The notes under the pieces are model-generated. The model searched no databases and was not told where the DNA came from. It saw only the letters and a list, made by a program, of their open reading frames with translations. Positions 17,209-26,349 of a stretch of DNA of 35,714 bases are shown here, piece by piece. The translations under genes and the position numbers were made by a program. Each line of letters opens with the position of its first letter. Positions within the stretch are counted from its first letter, which is position 1. The DNA is from Burkholderiales bacterium PBB2 (GTDB lineage Bacteria; Pseudomonadota; Gammaproteobacteria; Burkholderiales; Burkholderiaceae_C): positions 1 through 35,714 of the forward strand of contig NKIM01000024.1 in NCBI GenBank assembly GCA_002255955.1, in the 5' to 3' direction.

Positions 17209-20200
17209 TCACGGCTGACGCTCCGCAGCGCTGGCGGGTGTCGATGCCTCCTCGGCCTTGTGCTCCACCTTCTCCACCTTGGGATCCACCCAGGTGCCGG
17301 TGATGTGGAACTCGCGCGTACTGGCCGCGGCCAAGGGGCGGCTGAGCAGCAGCTGGGCCAGGAAGGTGCCCAGGCCGATGGCCGGATTTACGGCGGCATA
17401 GGCCAGCGAGGCGCCGCCCGCGTTCAGCTCGGGCACCACCAGCACGCGCAGGTTCTGCGTCTCGGCGGCCAAGTCGGCGCGCCCCTCCAGCAGCACGGCC
17501 GCCTGCACGCCGCGGGTGCGCAAATTCTGGCTGCTGGCCACGCCGCGCTCGATCTTCACATCGCCCTGGATGCCGTCGAAGGTGAAGCCTTCCGAGAAGA
17601 CATCGCGGAAATCGAACAGAAAGCGCCGCGGCAACGACTGCAGGCTCAACACCCCGAGCAGGCGGCCCACACCGGGCTCCACGGTCAGGAACTGGCCCGA
17701 CTCCAGCGCCACATGCAGCTGGCCGCTCATGCTGGCGTAATCGGGCGAAAGCGGCGAACCGGCCCAGCCGATCTGGCCGGTCAGCTCACCGCGGCCGCCC
17801 CGCAAGACCCGACCCTGGCCCATGCGCTCGAGCAGGCTGCCCGCGTCCAGCAGCTCCAGCTTCCAGTCCAGCTCGCTGCGGCGCTGCGCCTGGCCGGGCT
17901 CATTGATCCAGCGGCCGGTGCCGTTGAGCACGGCGTCGGCCGCCCTGAGCTGCAGCTTGTTGAGATGCCAGTCGCGCTGCGGGCCGGTGGCGCGGGCCTG
18001 CACTTCCAGGCGGCCCAGATGCTTGTCGCGCAGCTCGAAGTCATCGACCACGATGTCCAGATCGGGCACGCTGCGGGTTTCGCTGCTGCTCGTGTCCGCC
18101 TGCGGCTTGCCGGCCAGCAGCTGGCTGACCGACTCCACCTCCTGCTTGGGCAGGGAGAGCCGCCCCAGGCGCGCAAACACCAGGCCGTTGCCGGCATTGC
18201 GATGCTCCACATAGCCGCTCAGCTGATCGGCATCGAGGCTGAAGCGCCAGCTGCGCAGATCGCCGCCGGGCAGGCGGCTGGCGCCCAGCACCAAGCGGTT
18301 CAGGGTTCGGCCGGCCAGATGCAGGCTGCTGGCGCGCAGGGCGATCTGCTGGGGCAGATAGCTGAGCTCGGCACCCTCGCCCTCTGCGGAAGGGGTCGCA
18401 GCGGCAGCAGCCGTGCCCGCCGCGCTGCTGCTGCTCTGCCAACGGCCCAGGGTCTGGCGCCAGGCATCGAGATTGAGGCTGTCGAGATTGGCGTGCAGCT
18501 GCACGCCGCTGGTCGGCAGCGGCGGCAGATTGTCCTGCACGCTCAGGGCGCCGCGCAGCACCCGCGCGGGCTCCACCGTCAGGTCGCGCTGGTAATGGGC
18601 CAGCACCGTGTTGCCCAGTTCCAGGCGCAGCTCATCGCGCGCCGCCTGGCTGGCACCGGCGGCCAGCGGCGCCAGCACGGTCTGCACGCGCAGGGGCAGG
18701 ATGCTGTCGGCCTCCTTGCGCAGCGGCGCCGGCAGATCCAGGGCCAGGCCTTGCAGATTGCTGCTGAGCTGGAACTCGGGCTGGCCGTGGCTGAGCCCCA
18801 GCTGCAGGCGATAAGCCGCCTGGCCGCTGGCGGCCTGGGCCAGGGGCGCCACAGCGCTGAACTCGGGCGTGCGGCGCAAGGCCTCGGCCGTGGTCACGCC
18901 CTGGGCCACGAAACGCAGGCTGCCGTCGGGCAGGCTGCCGCCCTCGATGGCGGCGTCGCCACCGGCCACGCGCGCCTGGGCTCCGACGATCCGGACGCTG
19001 CCCTGGTCGAACTCGATGCGGCCGCGGGCATTGCCCAGCAAGGGCACGCCGGGGCGGATGCGCAGCTCGTTGCCGCCCAGCTGCACGGCGCCGCGCACCT
19101 TGCTGTGGACGATGTCATGCAGGGGCAGGCTGAGGTGCAGCTTGAGGGCGGCCGGTCCGCTGGCCGAGGTCTGGGCCAGCATGCCATTGGTCCAGCCATT
19201 GACCGGTGAGCTGCGCACATAACGCAGCAGCTCCTGGGCCGGGCCGCTGCCGCTGCCATCGATGTCCAGCACCTGGTCGTGCAAGAGGCTCTTGATCCCG
19301 CCGCTGATGCCATTCAGCTCGTAGCCGAACACCCGCGCCTGGCCGCGGCGGATCGTCATGCTGCCCCGCTCGAACACCAGCTCGGCATTGACGCGCTCGA
19401 GCGCCGGCCAGTTCAGGGCCTGGCCCGGTTCGACCGGCACGTAGGCCAGATCGATGTCACGCGCCTGGGTGCTGATGCGGAACTGGCCCGCGCGTTCGCT
19501 GCTCTCGAAGGGAAACTCGTGCAGCGGGCCGCGCACTTTGAAATTGATGGCGCGCGCCTCGCCGCCGCGGATGGCTTCGCGCACATAGTGCAGCGCATGC
19601 TCGCCCACGGCCAGGGGCAGGTAGGCCACCACCCGGCGCGCGTCGATGCGCTCGATCTTGCCGTTCAGATCCATCCAGCCGAAAGGCTGGGTGTCTGAGC
19701 CGGCGCGCCAGACGGCGTCGAACTCGCCGCGCAGATCGGCATTGGCCAGCTGCAGGTCCTTAACGCGCAGCTCCAGGCGGTGGCCGGGCTTGGCAGCGGG
19801 GTCCAGGCGCCAATCGAGCCGGGCGCTCAAGTGCTTGAAGGGCGGCAAGGGGTTCTGGAACACGCCCGGGACATCCAGCCGCCCACCCTCGGCCAGGCTG
19901 AGCTTGGCCTGGCCGCCGCGCTCGCTGGCCTCCAGCTGCAGGCGCAGGCCGTCGAAGCCGGGCCGGCCCACAGCAGCATGCGAGGCCGGATCGGCCGGTG
20001 GCAGCGCAGGCCGCGCCGCCATGCGCAAGCCGTCGATCTGGGCCTTGATCTGGTAGCTGCGCGGCGCCTCCAGCGGGCCGTCCCAGCGCGCGTTCAGGTC
20101 GCTCAGCACCCCTTGGGGCGCCAGATCGGCCAGGCGCGCGCGCGCGGCCTCACCGACCGGCAGGCGTTGCAGCAGCTGGGCCAGCAAGGCCATGTCCAGG

Positions 20201-21408
20201 CGTTGCACCTGCAAATCACCACCGAGCAGGGGCGGCAGCCCGGCGGCTGAAGCGCCCGCCGAGACGGTCGAGCTTGCCCCCGCCGCCTTGCCCAGGCGCA
20301 GGCGCAAGCCCCAGTCCGAGCGCGGCCACACCGTGCCGTCGCCGCTGACAAAGCCCAGCTGCTTGGCCTGCAGCGAGAGCTGTTGCGGCTCGTTGAGCAG
20401 CTGCAGCCGGCCTTCGATGCGGGCCAGGTCCAGGGGTTCAGCCTGCGGGTCCAGGCGCAGCTTGACCGAGCGCAGGCCCAGGTCCACGGTCACGCCCTGG
20501 GATTCGCCTTTTTTGTAATCCAGCCAGGCACGCAGGGCGCCATCGCCCTCGCTGAGCTCGAAGGGCAAGTCCACATGGCGGCGCAGCTGGTGCAGGTCGG
20601 CGCGCGGCAGGTCGGCATAGAGCTGGCCGCTCCAGCTGCGCAGCTCGGAAGGGCGCTTGAGCAGCTGTTGGCGGAACTGGCCCTGCAGGCTGAAGCGCTG
20701 GCCCCAGTCGGGCGGCGGGCTGGCATCGAGGCGGAAGCCATGCTCGCGCAAGCCGTTGCGCATGACCAGGTTCAGATCGGACAGCTCCAGCGGCGGCGCG
20801 TCGCGGCGCTCGTCCACCCAGCGGATGCGGCCCTGGAGGATGACGAACTCATGCTGGCTCAGCAGCCAGTCGGCCCAGGCCTCGGCCATATCGGCCGTCT
20901 GCACCTGGGGCGCGGCATCGACGTTGAGGCCGGCGACAAAGATATGGCCCTGGCGGTCGCGGCGGATCTCCAACTGCGGCGCATCGATCAGCAGCTGCTC
21001 GAAGCGCAGCTGCCAGGCCAGCACCGAGCGGGCCGACAGAGCGGCGGCCACACGCGGCAGGCGCAGGGCCTCGCGGCCTTGCGGGTCGAGCAGGCGCACA
21101 TCGCGCAGCTCCAGGGCCGGCACCCAGCCGCCCGAGGTGACGGTGATGCTGCCGATGCGCAGCGGCACGCCCAGGGCGGACGAGGCGCGCTGCTCCAGCT
21201 GCGGGCGCCAGTCGTCGATGCGCGGCAGCACCAGCCAGTGCAGGGCCAGCCAGGCCAGCAAGACCACGCCCCAGGCCAGCAGCAGCAGGCCTAGCAACCA
21301 GCGCCCGCCCACACGCAGCCAGCGCAAAGGGCGACGCCAGCCGATCAAGCCGGCGGGGCCTGAGGCGGGGCTGGGGGCGGCAGCGGGGTCTCGGCTGAGC
21401 TCGGGCAT
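17209..21408 (-). CDS. yhdP: YhdP family AsmA-like envelope protein
   Basis: A 1399-residue protein anchored by one N-terminal transmembrane helix (~37-61, LLGLLLLAWGVVLLAWLALHW) with the rest in the periplasm. The segment after the helix (LVLPRIDDWRPQLEQRASSALGVPLRIGSI) and the C-terminal block (GRADLAAETQNLRVLVVPELNAGGASLAYAAVNPAIGLGTFLAQLL, given here only as its start RADLAAETQNLRVLVVPELN) are typical of YhdP (TIGR02099, DUF3971 and AsmA_2). Family members form long beta-groove bridges thought to carry phospholipids from the inner to the outer membrane. Length is close to that of E. coli YhdP (~1266) with some extra Ala-rich linker around residues 1000-1010. It is divergent from glnE across 264 bp. 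The nitrilase gene lies downstream beyond the paired repeat units. Confidence 0.92.
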   Translation of the reverse strand: MPELSRDPAAAPSPASGPAGLIGWRRPLRWLRVGGRWLLGLLLLAWGVVLLAWLALHWLVLPRIDDWRPQLEQRASSALGVPLRIGSITVTSGGWVPALELRDVRLLDPQGREALRLPRVAAALSARSVLAWQLRFEQLLIDAPQLEIRRDRQGHIFVAGLNVDAAPQVQTADMAEAWADWLLSQHEFVILQGRIRWVDERRDAPPLELSDLNLVMRNGLREHGFRLDASPPPDWGQRFSLQGQFRQQLLKRPSELRSWSGQLYADLPRADLHQLRRHVDLPFELSEGDGALRAWLDYKKGESQGVTVDLGLRSVKLRLDPQAEPLDLARIEGRLQLLNEPQQLSLQAKQLGFVSGDGTVWPRSDWGLRLRLGKAAGASSTVSAGASAAGLPPLLGGDLQVQRLDMALLAQLLQRLPVGEAARARLADLAPQGVLSDLNARWDGPLEAPRSYQIKAQIDGLRMAARPALPPADPASHAAVGRPGFDGLRLQLEASERGGQAKLSLAEGGRLDVPGVFQNPLPPFKHLSARLDWRLDPAAKPGHRLELRVKDLQLANADLRGEFDAVWRAGSDTQPFGWMDLNGKIERIDARRVVAYLPLAVGEHALHYVREAIRGGEARAINFKVRGPLHEFPFESSERAGQFRISTQARDIDLAYVPVEPGQALNWPALERVNAELVFERGSMTIRRGQARVFGYELNGISGGIKSLLHDQVLDIDGSGSGPAQELLRYVRSSPVNGWTNGMLAQTSASGPAALKLHLSLPLHDIVHSKVRGAVQLGGNELRIRPGVPLLGNARGRIEFDQGSVRIVGAQARVAGGDAAIEGGSLPDGSLRFVAQGVTTAEALRRTPEFSAVAPLAQAASGQAAYRLQLGLSHGQPEFQLSSNLQGLALDLPAPLRKEADSILPLRVQTVLAPLAAGASQAARDELRLELGNTVLAHYQRDLTVEPARVLRGALSVQDNLPPLPTSGVQLHANLDSLNLDAWRQTLGRWQSSSSAAGTAAAAATPSAEGEGAELSYLPQQIALRASSLHLAGRTLNRLVLGASRLPGGDLRSWRFSLDADQLSGYVEHRNAGNGLVFARLGRLSLPKQEVESVSQLLAGKPQADTSSSETRSVPDLDIVVDDFELRDKHLGRLEVQARATGPQRDWHLNKLQLRAADAVLNGTGRWINEPGQAQRRSELDWKLELLDAGSLLERMGQGRVLRGGRGELTGQIGWAGSPLSPDYASMSGQLHVALESGQFLTVEPGVGRLLGVLSLQSLPRRFLFDFRDVFSEGFTFDGIQGDVKIERGVASSQNLRTRGVQAAVLLEGRADLAAETQNLRVLVVPELNAGGASLAYAAVNPAIGLGTFLAQLLLSRPLAAASTREFHITGTWVDPKVEKVEHKAEEASTPASAAERQP

Positions 21409-21672
21409 GAAGAAGGTGAATGGCGGCTCAGCGGTACGGCAAAGCGTTGAACGTGGCGGTCAGCGGGACGTCAGCGGGACACGAGGCACAAACTGCCCGC
21501 ACGCGCCTGAGCCCCAGCGGGGCGCGAGCTCGCGCGGCATGACTTTAAGCGCTTGCTTTCCGCGGGCTTTGAAGTTTCTGCATACTTCAGCCCTTCTCGC
21601 CTGCGGAACGCCTGCCCTGGCTCCGCCGAATCTAGCACAGCACTCTTTCGCTCCTTTCTGTCGTCCCCGCCC
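21409..21672. promoter_or_regulatory. Divergent yhdP/glnE intergenic region
   Basis: A 264-bp spacer between two divergent starts, so promoters for both must be in or near it. The right half (21540-21600) is locally less GC-rich and includes TTTGAAG and GCATACTT about 20 bp apart, a weak candidate sigma-70 pair toward glnE. I see no strong inverted repeat or known operator. Confidence 0.35.
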
Positions 21673-24441
21673 ATGACCGAGCCTCAAACCGACCTGGTGG
21701 CAGCGCCTTCCGCCCGCGCCGAACACAGCCGCTTTGTGCAACGCGTGCGGCGCCGTTACGAGAAAGAGCTGCCCCTGCTGCCCGCCGGCCTGCCCTCGCG
21801 CGCAGCCATGCAGACCCTGGTCGAGGCACTGCAGGCCCAGGGCCGCAGCCTGGCCAGCGCCCTGCGGGTGGCGCGCCATCTGGTGCTGGAGCGCCTGGCG
21901 GTGTTCGATGTCGAGCAAGGCGCGGCCATGCACGAGATCACCGAGGCCATGACCCACCTGGCCGAGGTCAGCCTCTGCCTGGCCCTGGCCGCCGCCCGAG
22001 CCGAGCAGGACCAGGTGGCCGGCGCGCCGCGCAATGAAGCTGGCGAGGTGATCGATTTCTGGGTGCTGGGCATGGGCAAGCTGGGCGCCCGCGAACTCAA
22101 TGTCTCCTCCGACATCGACCTGATCTACGTCTACGAAGACGAAGGCCAGACCGACGGCCCGCGCCCGGTCTCGGCCCACGAGTACTTTGCCGGCGTGGCC
22201 AAGAAGCTCTACGCCCTGATCGGCGAGGTGACGGACGACGGCCAGGTCTTCCGCGTCGACCTGGCCCTGCGGCCCAATGGCAACTCGGGCCCGGCCGCCG
22301 TCAGCATGGCCATGCTGGAAGAGTATTTCCTGGTGCAAGGGCGCGAGTGGGAACGCTTTGCCTGGCTGAAGAGCCGCGTCGTGGCGCCGCTGGAATCGGT
22401 GCAGAACGGCCGCGCCCTGGCCCTGCGCTCGCTGGTGACGCCATTTGTCTACCGCCGCTATCTCGATTACGGCGTGTTCGAAGGCTTGCGGCAACTGCAC
22501 CGCAAGATCCGCGACGAGGCGCAGCGCCGCGCCGTGGGCCGGCCCGAGCGGGCCAACGATGTGAAGCTCTCGCGCGGCGGCATCCGCGAGATCGAGTTCA
22601 TCGTCCAGCTGCTGCAGGTGGTGCGCGGCGGGCATTTCCCCGAGATCCGCACCCGCTCCACGGTCAAGGCCTTGAGCCGGCTGGCCAGCCTGGGCCTGAT
22701 GAAGCCGGACACGGCCGAGAAGCTCAGCGAGTGCTACGAGTTCCTGCGCCGGGTCGAGCACCGCATCCAGTTCCTGGACGACCAGCAAACCCATTGCCTG
22801 CCCTCGGCCGACGAAGACCTGCTCTGGATCGCCCACAGCCTGGGCATGGTGTGCCGGCCCGAGGGTTGTGAGCTGCTGGAGCAACTCTGCGAGGTGCGTG
22901 AGACCGTCGCCAACGAATTCGACGCCCTGCTGCACGACAGCCAAGCCCCCGGTCCCTCCAGCGGCCCCAAGGGCTGCCGCACCTGCAACGGCCCGGCCCT
23001 GCCGGTCGACGCCGAGGAATTCCTGGCCAAGCTGCAGCCCGAGCTGGCCACGGCTGTGCGCCGCTGGGCCAGCCAGCCGCGGGTGCAGAACCTGCGCGAA
23101 GACTCGCGCCTGCGCCTGGCCAAGCTGGTCGGCCGCGCCGCCATGGCGGTGCGCGACGAGGGCTGCAGCCTGGACGCCGCCCTGCGCTTTGTCGATTGGA
23201 TGGAGCCGCTGCTGCGGCGCGAAAGCTATCTGGCCCTGCTGGTCGAACGCCCCTCGGTGCAGACTCGGCTGCTGCGCCTGCTGGGCCTGGCGCGCTGGCC
23301 CATGCGCTATCTGATGCAGCACCCGGGCGTGATCGACGAGCTGGCCGACAACCGCCTGCTCAACGAACGCTTCGACGGCCCCGGCTTCCTCAGCGATCTG
23401 CAGGCCCGCCACGAGGCCTGGGAGCGCAGCGGCGAGGCCCATGAAGAAGCCCTGCTCGACACCTTGCGCCGCGCCCACCATGCCGAGGTCTTCCGCACCC
23501 TGGTGCGTGACATTGAAGGCCAGATCACGGTCGAGCAGGCCGCCGACGAGCTCTCGGCCCTGGCCGACGCGGTGCTGCAGTGCACGATAGCCTGGACCTG
23601 GGCTCGCCTCAAGCAGGCGCACCGGCCCCAGCCCCGTTTCGCCGTCATCGCCTACGGCAAGCTCGGCGGCAAGGAGCTGGGCTATGGCGGCGACCTGGAC
23701 GTGGTCTTCCTTTTTGACGACGAAGACGAGGCCGACAAAGACCTGGTGCCCGAGGTCTACGGCGCCTTTGTGCGCAAGCTCATCACCTGGCTGACGGTGC
23801 GCACCGCCGCCGGCGAGCTCTTCGACATCGACACCGCCCTGCGGCCCAACGGCAACTCGGGCATGTTGGTCACCTCCCTGGCCTCGTTCGAGAAGTACCA
23901 GACCGGCCGCGGCAGCAACACCGCCTGGACCTGGGAACACCAGGCCATCACCCGCGCCCGCTTCTGCGCCGGTGACGCCAGCCTGGCGGCCCGCTTCGAG
24001 GCGGTGCGCAGCCATGTGCTGACCGCGCCGCGCGACCACGCCGCCCTGCGCGAGGAAGTGAAGGCCATGCGCGAGAAGGTGCGCGCGGCCAAGCCGGTGC
24101 GCGCCGGCTGGTACGACCTCAAGCACAGCGCCGGCGGCATGATGGATGCCGAATTCGCGCTGCAATACCTGGTGCTGGCCCATTCCGGTGCTCACCCCGA
24201 GCTGATCCCCAACCTCGGCGTCATCGCCCTGCTGCAGCGGGCCGAAGCGGCCGGCTTGTTGCCGGCCGGCGTGGGCCGCGCCGCGGCCGATGCCTACCGC
24301 GAGCTGCGCCGCGCCCAGCACCGCGCCCGCCTGGACGAGCAGGCCACCACGTTTGACGAGGCGCGCCTGGACGAGCTGGGCTTGCGCGCCCAACGCGATG
24401 CCATGCTGGCGCTTTGGCGCGCGGTGTTCGAGGCCGCTTGA
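21673..24441 (+). CDS. glnE: Bifunctional glutamine synthetase adenylyltransferase/adenylyl-removing enzyme
   Basis: A 922-residue protein with two nucleotidyltransferase domains. The N-terminal deadenylylase half has GMGKLGARELN (from residue 133) followed by SDIDLIYVYEDE. The C-terminal adenylyltransferase half has AYGKLGGKELGYGGDLDVVF (from residue 660), with the acidic metal ligands D-x-D in place. LALRPNGNSGP and TALRPNGNSGM are the matching later blocks in each half, and FEKYQ, AWTWEHQAITRAR and KHSAGGMMDAEF are as in E. coli GlnE. It adds AMP to glutamine synthetase when nitrogen is plentiful and removes it when nitrogen is limiting, under PII control. The frame is open to 21553, but MTEPQT at 21673 matches the usual N-terminus. 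Its stop overlaps the rhombosortase start. Confidence 0.96.
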   Translation: MTEPQTDLVAAPSARAEHSRFVQRVRRRYEKELPLLPAGLPSRAAMQTLVEALQAQGRSLASALRVARHLVLERLAVFDVEQGAAMHEITEAMTHLAEVSLCLALAAARAEQDQVAGAPRNEAGEVIDFWVLGMGKLGARELNVSSDIDLIYVYEDEGQTDGPRPVSAHEYFAGVAKKLYALIGEVTDDGQVFRVDLALRPNGNSGPAAVSMAMLEEYFLVQGREWERFAWLKSRVVAPLESVQNGRALALRSLVTPFVYRRYLDYGVFEGLRQLHRKIRDEAQRRAVGRPERANDVKLSRGGIREIEFIVQLLQVVRGGHFPEIRTRSTVKALSRLASLGLMKPDTAEKLSECYEFLRRVEHRIQFLDDQQTHCLPSADEDLLWIAHSLGMVCRPEGCELLEQLCEVRETVANEFDALLHDSQAPGPSSGPKGCRTCNGPALPVDAEEFLAKLQPELATAVRRWASQPRVQNLREDSRLRLAKLVGRAAMAVRDEGCSLDAALRFVDWMEPLLRRESYLALLVERPSVQTRLLRLLGLARWPMRYLMQHPGVIDELADNRLLNERFDGPGFLSDLQARHEAWERSGEAHEEALLDTLRRAHHAEVFRTLVRDIEGQITVEQAADELSALADAVLQCTIAWTWARLKQAHRPQPRFAVIAYGKLGGKELGYGGDLDVVFLFDDEDEADKDLVPEVYGAFVRKLITWLTVRTAAGELFDIDTALRPNGNSGMLVTSLASFEKYQTGRGSNTAWTWEHQAITRARFCAGDASLAARFEAVRSHVLTAPRDHAALREEVKAMREKVRAAKPVRAGWYDLKHSAGGMMDAEFALQYLVLAHSGAHPELIPNLGVIALLQRAEAAGLLPAGVGRAAADAYRELRRAQHRARLDEQATTFDEARLDELGLRAQRDAMLALWRAVFEAA

Positions 24442-25049
24442 GCTCGGCGTTCGCTGCGGCCCGCCTCTGGTGGGGCCTGTGCGTCCTGCTGGCGGCCGGC
24501 GCTCTGCTGGCCGGCGCGGTTCCCAGCGCCAGGCTCGACTGGCAGCCCGGCCTGGCGGCGAGCGAACCCTGGCGCGCCTGGAGCGCGGCCTGGGTGCACT
24601 GGAGTCCTCTGCATCTGGCCGCCAATCTGGCCGGCTGCGCCGTGCTCGGTGCCCTGGGACTGAGCGCCCGCCTCGGCACGCCCTGGGCACTGGCTTGGTT
24701 CGCCGCCTGGCCGCTGACGCAGTGGGGGCTGCTGCTGCAGCCCGCTTCGGCCGGCCCCTTGCTTCATTTCGGCGGCCTCTCGGGCGTGCTGCACGCCGGC
24801 GTGGCCGTGGCCACCGTCGCCTTGCTGCTGCGCCCTAGCCGCGAACGCCACATCGGCCTGGCCATCGCCGCCGGCCTGATCGCCAAGCTCTGGCTCGAAC
24901 AGGCCTGGACCGGCCCCGCCTTGCGCGACGTGCCCGGCTGGGACATCGCCGTGGTGCCGTTTTCGCATTTCAGCGGGGCGGTGGCAGGCGGCGTGTGCGG
25001 CACAGTGGCGGCCACCTGGCAACGGCTTTGCGGACCGGCGCCGCAATGA
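24438..25049 (+). CDS. rrtA: Rhombosortase (rhomboid-type intramembrane serine protease)
   Basis: A ~203-residue membrane protein with about six hydrophobic spans. Catalytic Ser115 lies in FGGLSGVLHAG and His177 in VVPFSHFSGAVAG. HWSPLHLAANLAG near residue 54 and the WTGPALRD...WDIAVVP stretch are typical of rhombosortases (TIGR03902), which cut the GlyGly-CTERM tail of secreted proteins. No ATG is available. A TTG at 24438 overlaps the glnE stop (TTGA), with GAGG a few nt upstream, and a TTG at 24414 is the alternative. The overlap implies coupling to glnE translation. No GlyGly-CTERM substrate is in the window; the only sorted protein seen here has a PEP-CTERM tail, which belongs to a different system. 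Confidence 0.87.
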   Translation: MSSAFAAARLWWGLCVLLAAGALLAGAVPSARLDWQPGLAASEPWRAWSAAWVHWSPLHLAANLAGCAVLGALGLSARLGTPWALAWFAAWPLTQWGLLLQPASAGPLLHFGGLSGVLHAGVAVATVALLLRPSRERHIGLAIAAGLIAKLWLEQAWTGPALRDVPGWDIAVVPFSHFSGAVAGGVCGTVAATWQRLCGPAPQ

Positions 25050-25098
25050 AAGAAGCAAGCCACACTCGCTCTCGCCCACTGCTTCAAAGTTCCCCTTC

Positions 25099-26007
25099 AT
25101 GCCCACCCGCCACAGCCACCTCGACCCCCGCGCCATCGTCCTGCTGCTGATCTGCTGCGTCATGTGGGGCCTGAACCAGGTGGCGGTGAAGGCGGCGATG
25201 AGCGAGATGGGGCCGCTCTGGCAGGCGGGGCTGCGCTCGCTGGTGGCGGCGGGGCTGGTGGCCCTGTGGGCGAAGTGGCGCGGCATCGCGCTCTTCCAGC
25301 GCGATGGCACGCTGCGCGGCGGCCTGCTGGCGGGTGTGCTGTTCGGACTGGAGTTCGCCTGCATCTTCATCGGCCTGCAGTACACCAGCGCTTCGCGCAT
25401 GGTCGTCTTCATCTACCTGAGCCCTTTTGTCGTGGCCCTGGGCATGCCCTTCATCTCGGCCAGCGAGCGCCTGGCGCCGCGCCAGATCGCCGGCCTGGTG
25501 ATGGCCTTTGCAGCAGTGGCCTGGGCCTTCTCGGAAGGTTTCCATCAAGAAGAGGCCAGCCGCCCCTTGCAATGGCTGGGTGACAGCCTGGGCGTGCTGG
25601 CGGCCCTGCTCTGGGGCGGCACCACCCTGGCCATCCGCGGCAGCCGCCTGTCCAGCGCCAGCGCCGAGAAGACCCTGCTCTACCAGCTGGGCATCTCCGG
25701 CCTGGGCCTGAGCCTGGCGGCGCTCTGGGTCGGCGAGCCGCTGCCGGCCGAATGGACGCTGCGCCTGAGTGGCCTGTTCTTCTTCCAGGCGGTGATCGTC
25801 AGCTTTGCCAGCTACCTGCTCTGGTTCTGGATGATCCGCCACTACCCGGCCACGCGCCTGGCCAGCTTCACCCTGGCCACGCCGCTGTTCGGCCTGCTGG
25901 CCGGCGCGGCGCTGCTGGATGAGGCCATCAGCCCGCGCCTGGGCCTGGCCTTGCTGGCCCTGGCGGCGGGCGTGGCCCTGGTGAACCGCAAGCCCCAGGC
26001 ACGTTGA
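25099..26007 (+). CDS. EamA/DMT family transporter
   Basis: A 302-residue inner-membrane protein with ten predicted spans in two EamA repeats. The first starts at residue ~13 (IVLLLICCVMWGLNQVAVKAA) and the second at ~165 (LGDSLGVLAALLWGGTTLAIRG). The ends of both repeats carry the usual glycine-rich helices (TPLFGLLAGAALLDEAISPRLG). Such proteins export or exchange amino acids, nucleotides or other metabolites; specificity cannot be read from sequence. The ATG at 25099 starts 49 bp after the rhombosortase gene on the same strand, without a clear Shine-Dalgarno, so it may belong to the same transcript. A stem-loop without T-tract (ACGCCGC/GCGGCGT, 26026-26046) follows the stop. Confidence 0.92.
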   Translation: MPTRHSHLDPRAIVLLLICCVMWGLNQVAVKAAMSEMGPLWQAGLRSLVAAGLVALWAKWRGIALFQRDGTLRGGLLAGVLFGLEFACIFIGLQYTSASRMVVFIYLSPFVVALGMPFISASERLAPRQIAGLVMAFAAVAWAFSEGFHQEEASRPLQWLGDSLGVLAALLWGGTTLAIRGSRLSSASAEKTLLYQLGISGLGLSLAALWVGEPLPAEWTLRLSGLFFFQAVIVSFASYLLWFWMIRHYPATRLASFTLATPLFGLLAGAALLDEAISPRLGLALLALAAGVALVNRKPQAR

Positions 26008-26113
26008 AGCGCCGGCACTGGCCCGACGCCGCGCCGCCCGCGGCGTGGATGGCAGCCCACATTCGCCGCGTCAGGAAGGCGGGAGATCGGTAGTTTTTCC
26101 GGCTTGTCTTGCG

Positions 26114-26142
26114 TTCAAGCAAAGGCCTGCAGCGGCCGATAC
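26114..26142 (+). promoter_or_regulatory. Putative sigma-28 (FliA) promoter for the third chemoreceptor
   Basis: TTCAAG (26114-26119), a 15-nt spacer and GCCGATAC (26135-26142): seven of eight -10 bases match GCCGATAA. It lies in the 342-bp gap upstream of the chemoreceptor gene, ~208 bp before the ATG, which implies a long leader. Same spacing and core as 4132-4160. Confidence 0.72.
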
Positions 26143-26148
26143 TGCGGT

Positions 26149-26176
26149 TTGCAATCCATTGCAATACCATGCATGG
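26149..26176. promoter_or_regulatory. Two adjacent palindromes at the expected transcription start of chemoreceptor 3
   Basis: TTGCAAT-CC-ATTGCAA (26149-26164) is followed by CCATGCATGG (26167-26176). They begin 7 bp after the -10 box and so would cover the start site of the sigma-28-type promoter, a good place for a repressor. No such regulator is known to me for these sequences. The rest of the gap (26177-26349) holds no further feature I can support. Confidence 0.4.
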
Positions 26177-26349
26177 ATGACCCCGAAGCGGTCGGTCAGG
26201 CGCCTGGAGGCGCAGACCGCCGCGCGATGGAATGAAGCGCCAAAGCGGAAGTACGGCTCTGGACTGAGGTTCGATCGTTTCTGGCGAGCGCCGCAGCCCG
26301 CGGCCTCGTCGCCCCCTGCACCACTTTTTTCTACGGACAAGTTGCCGAC

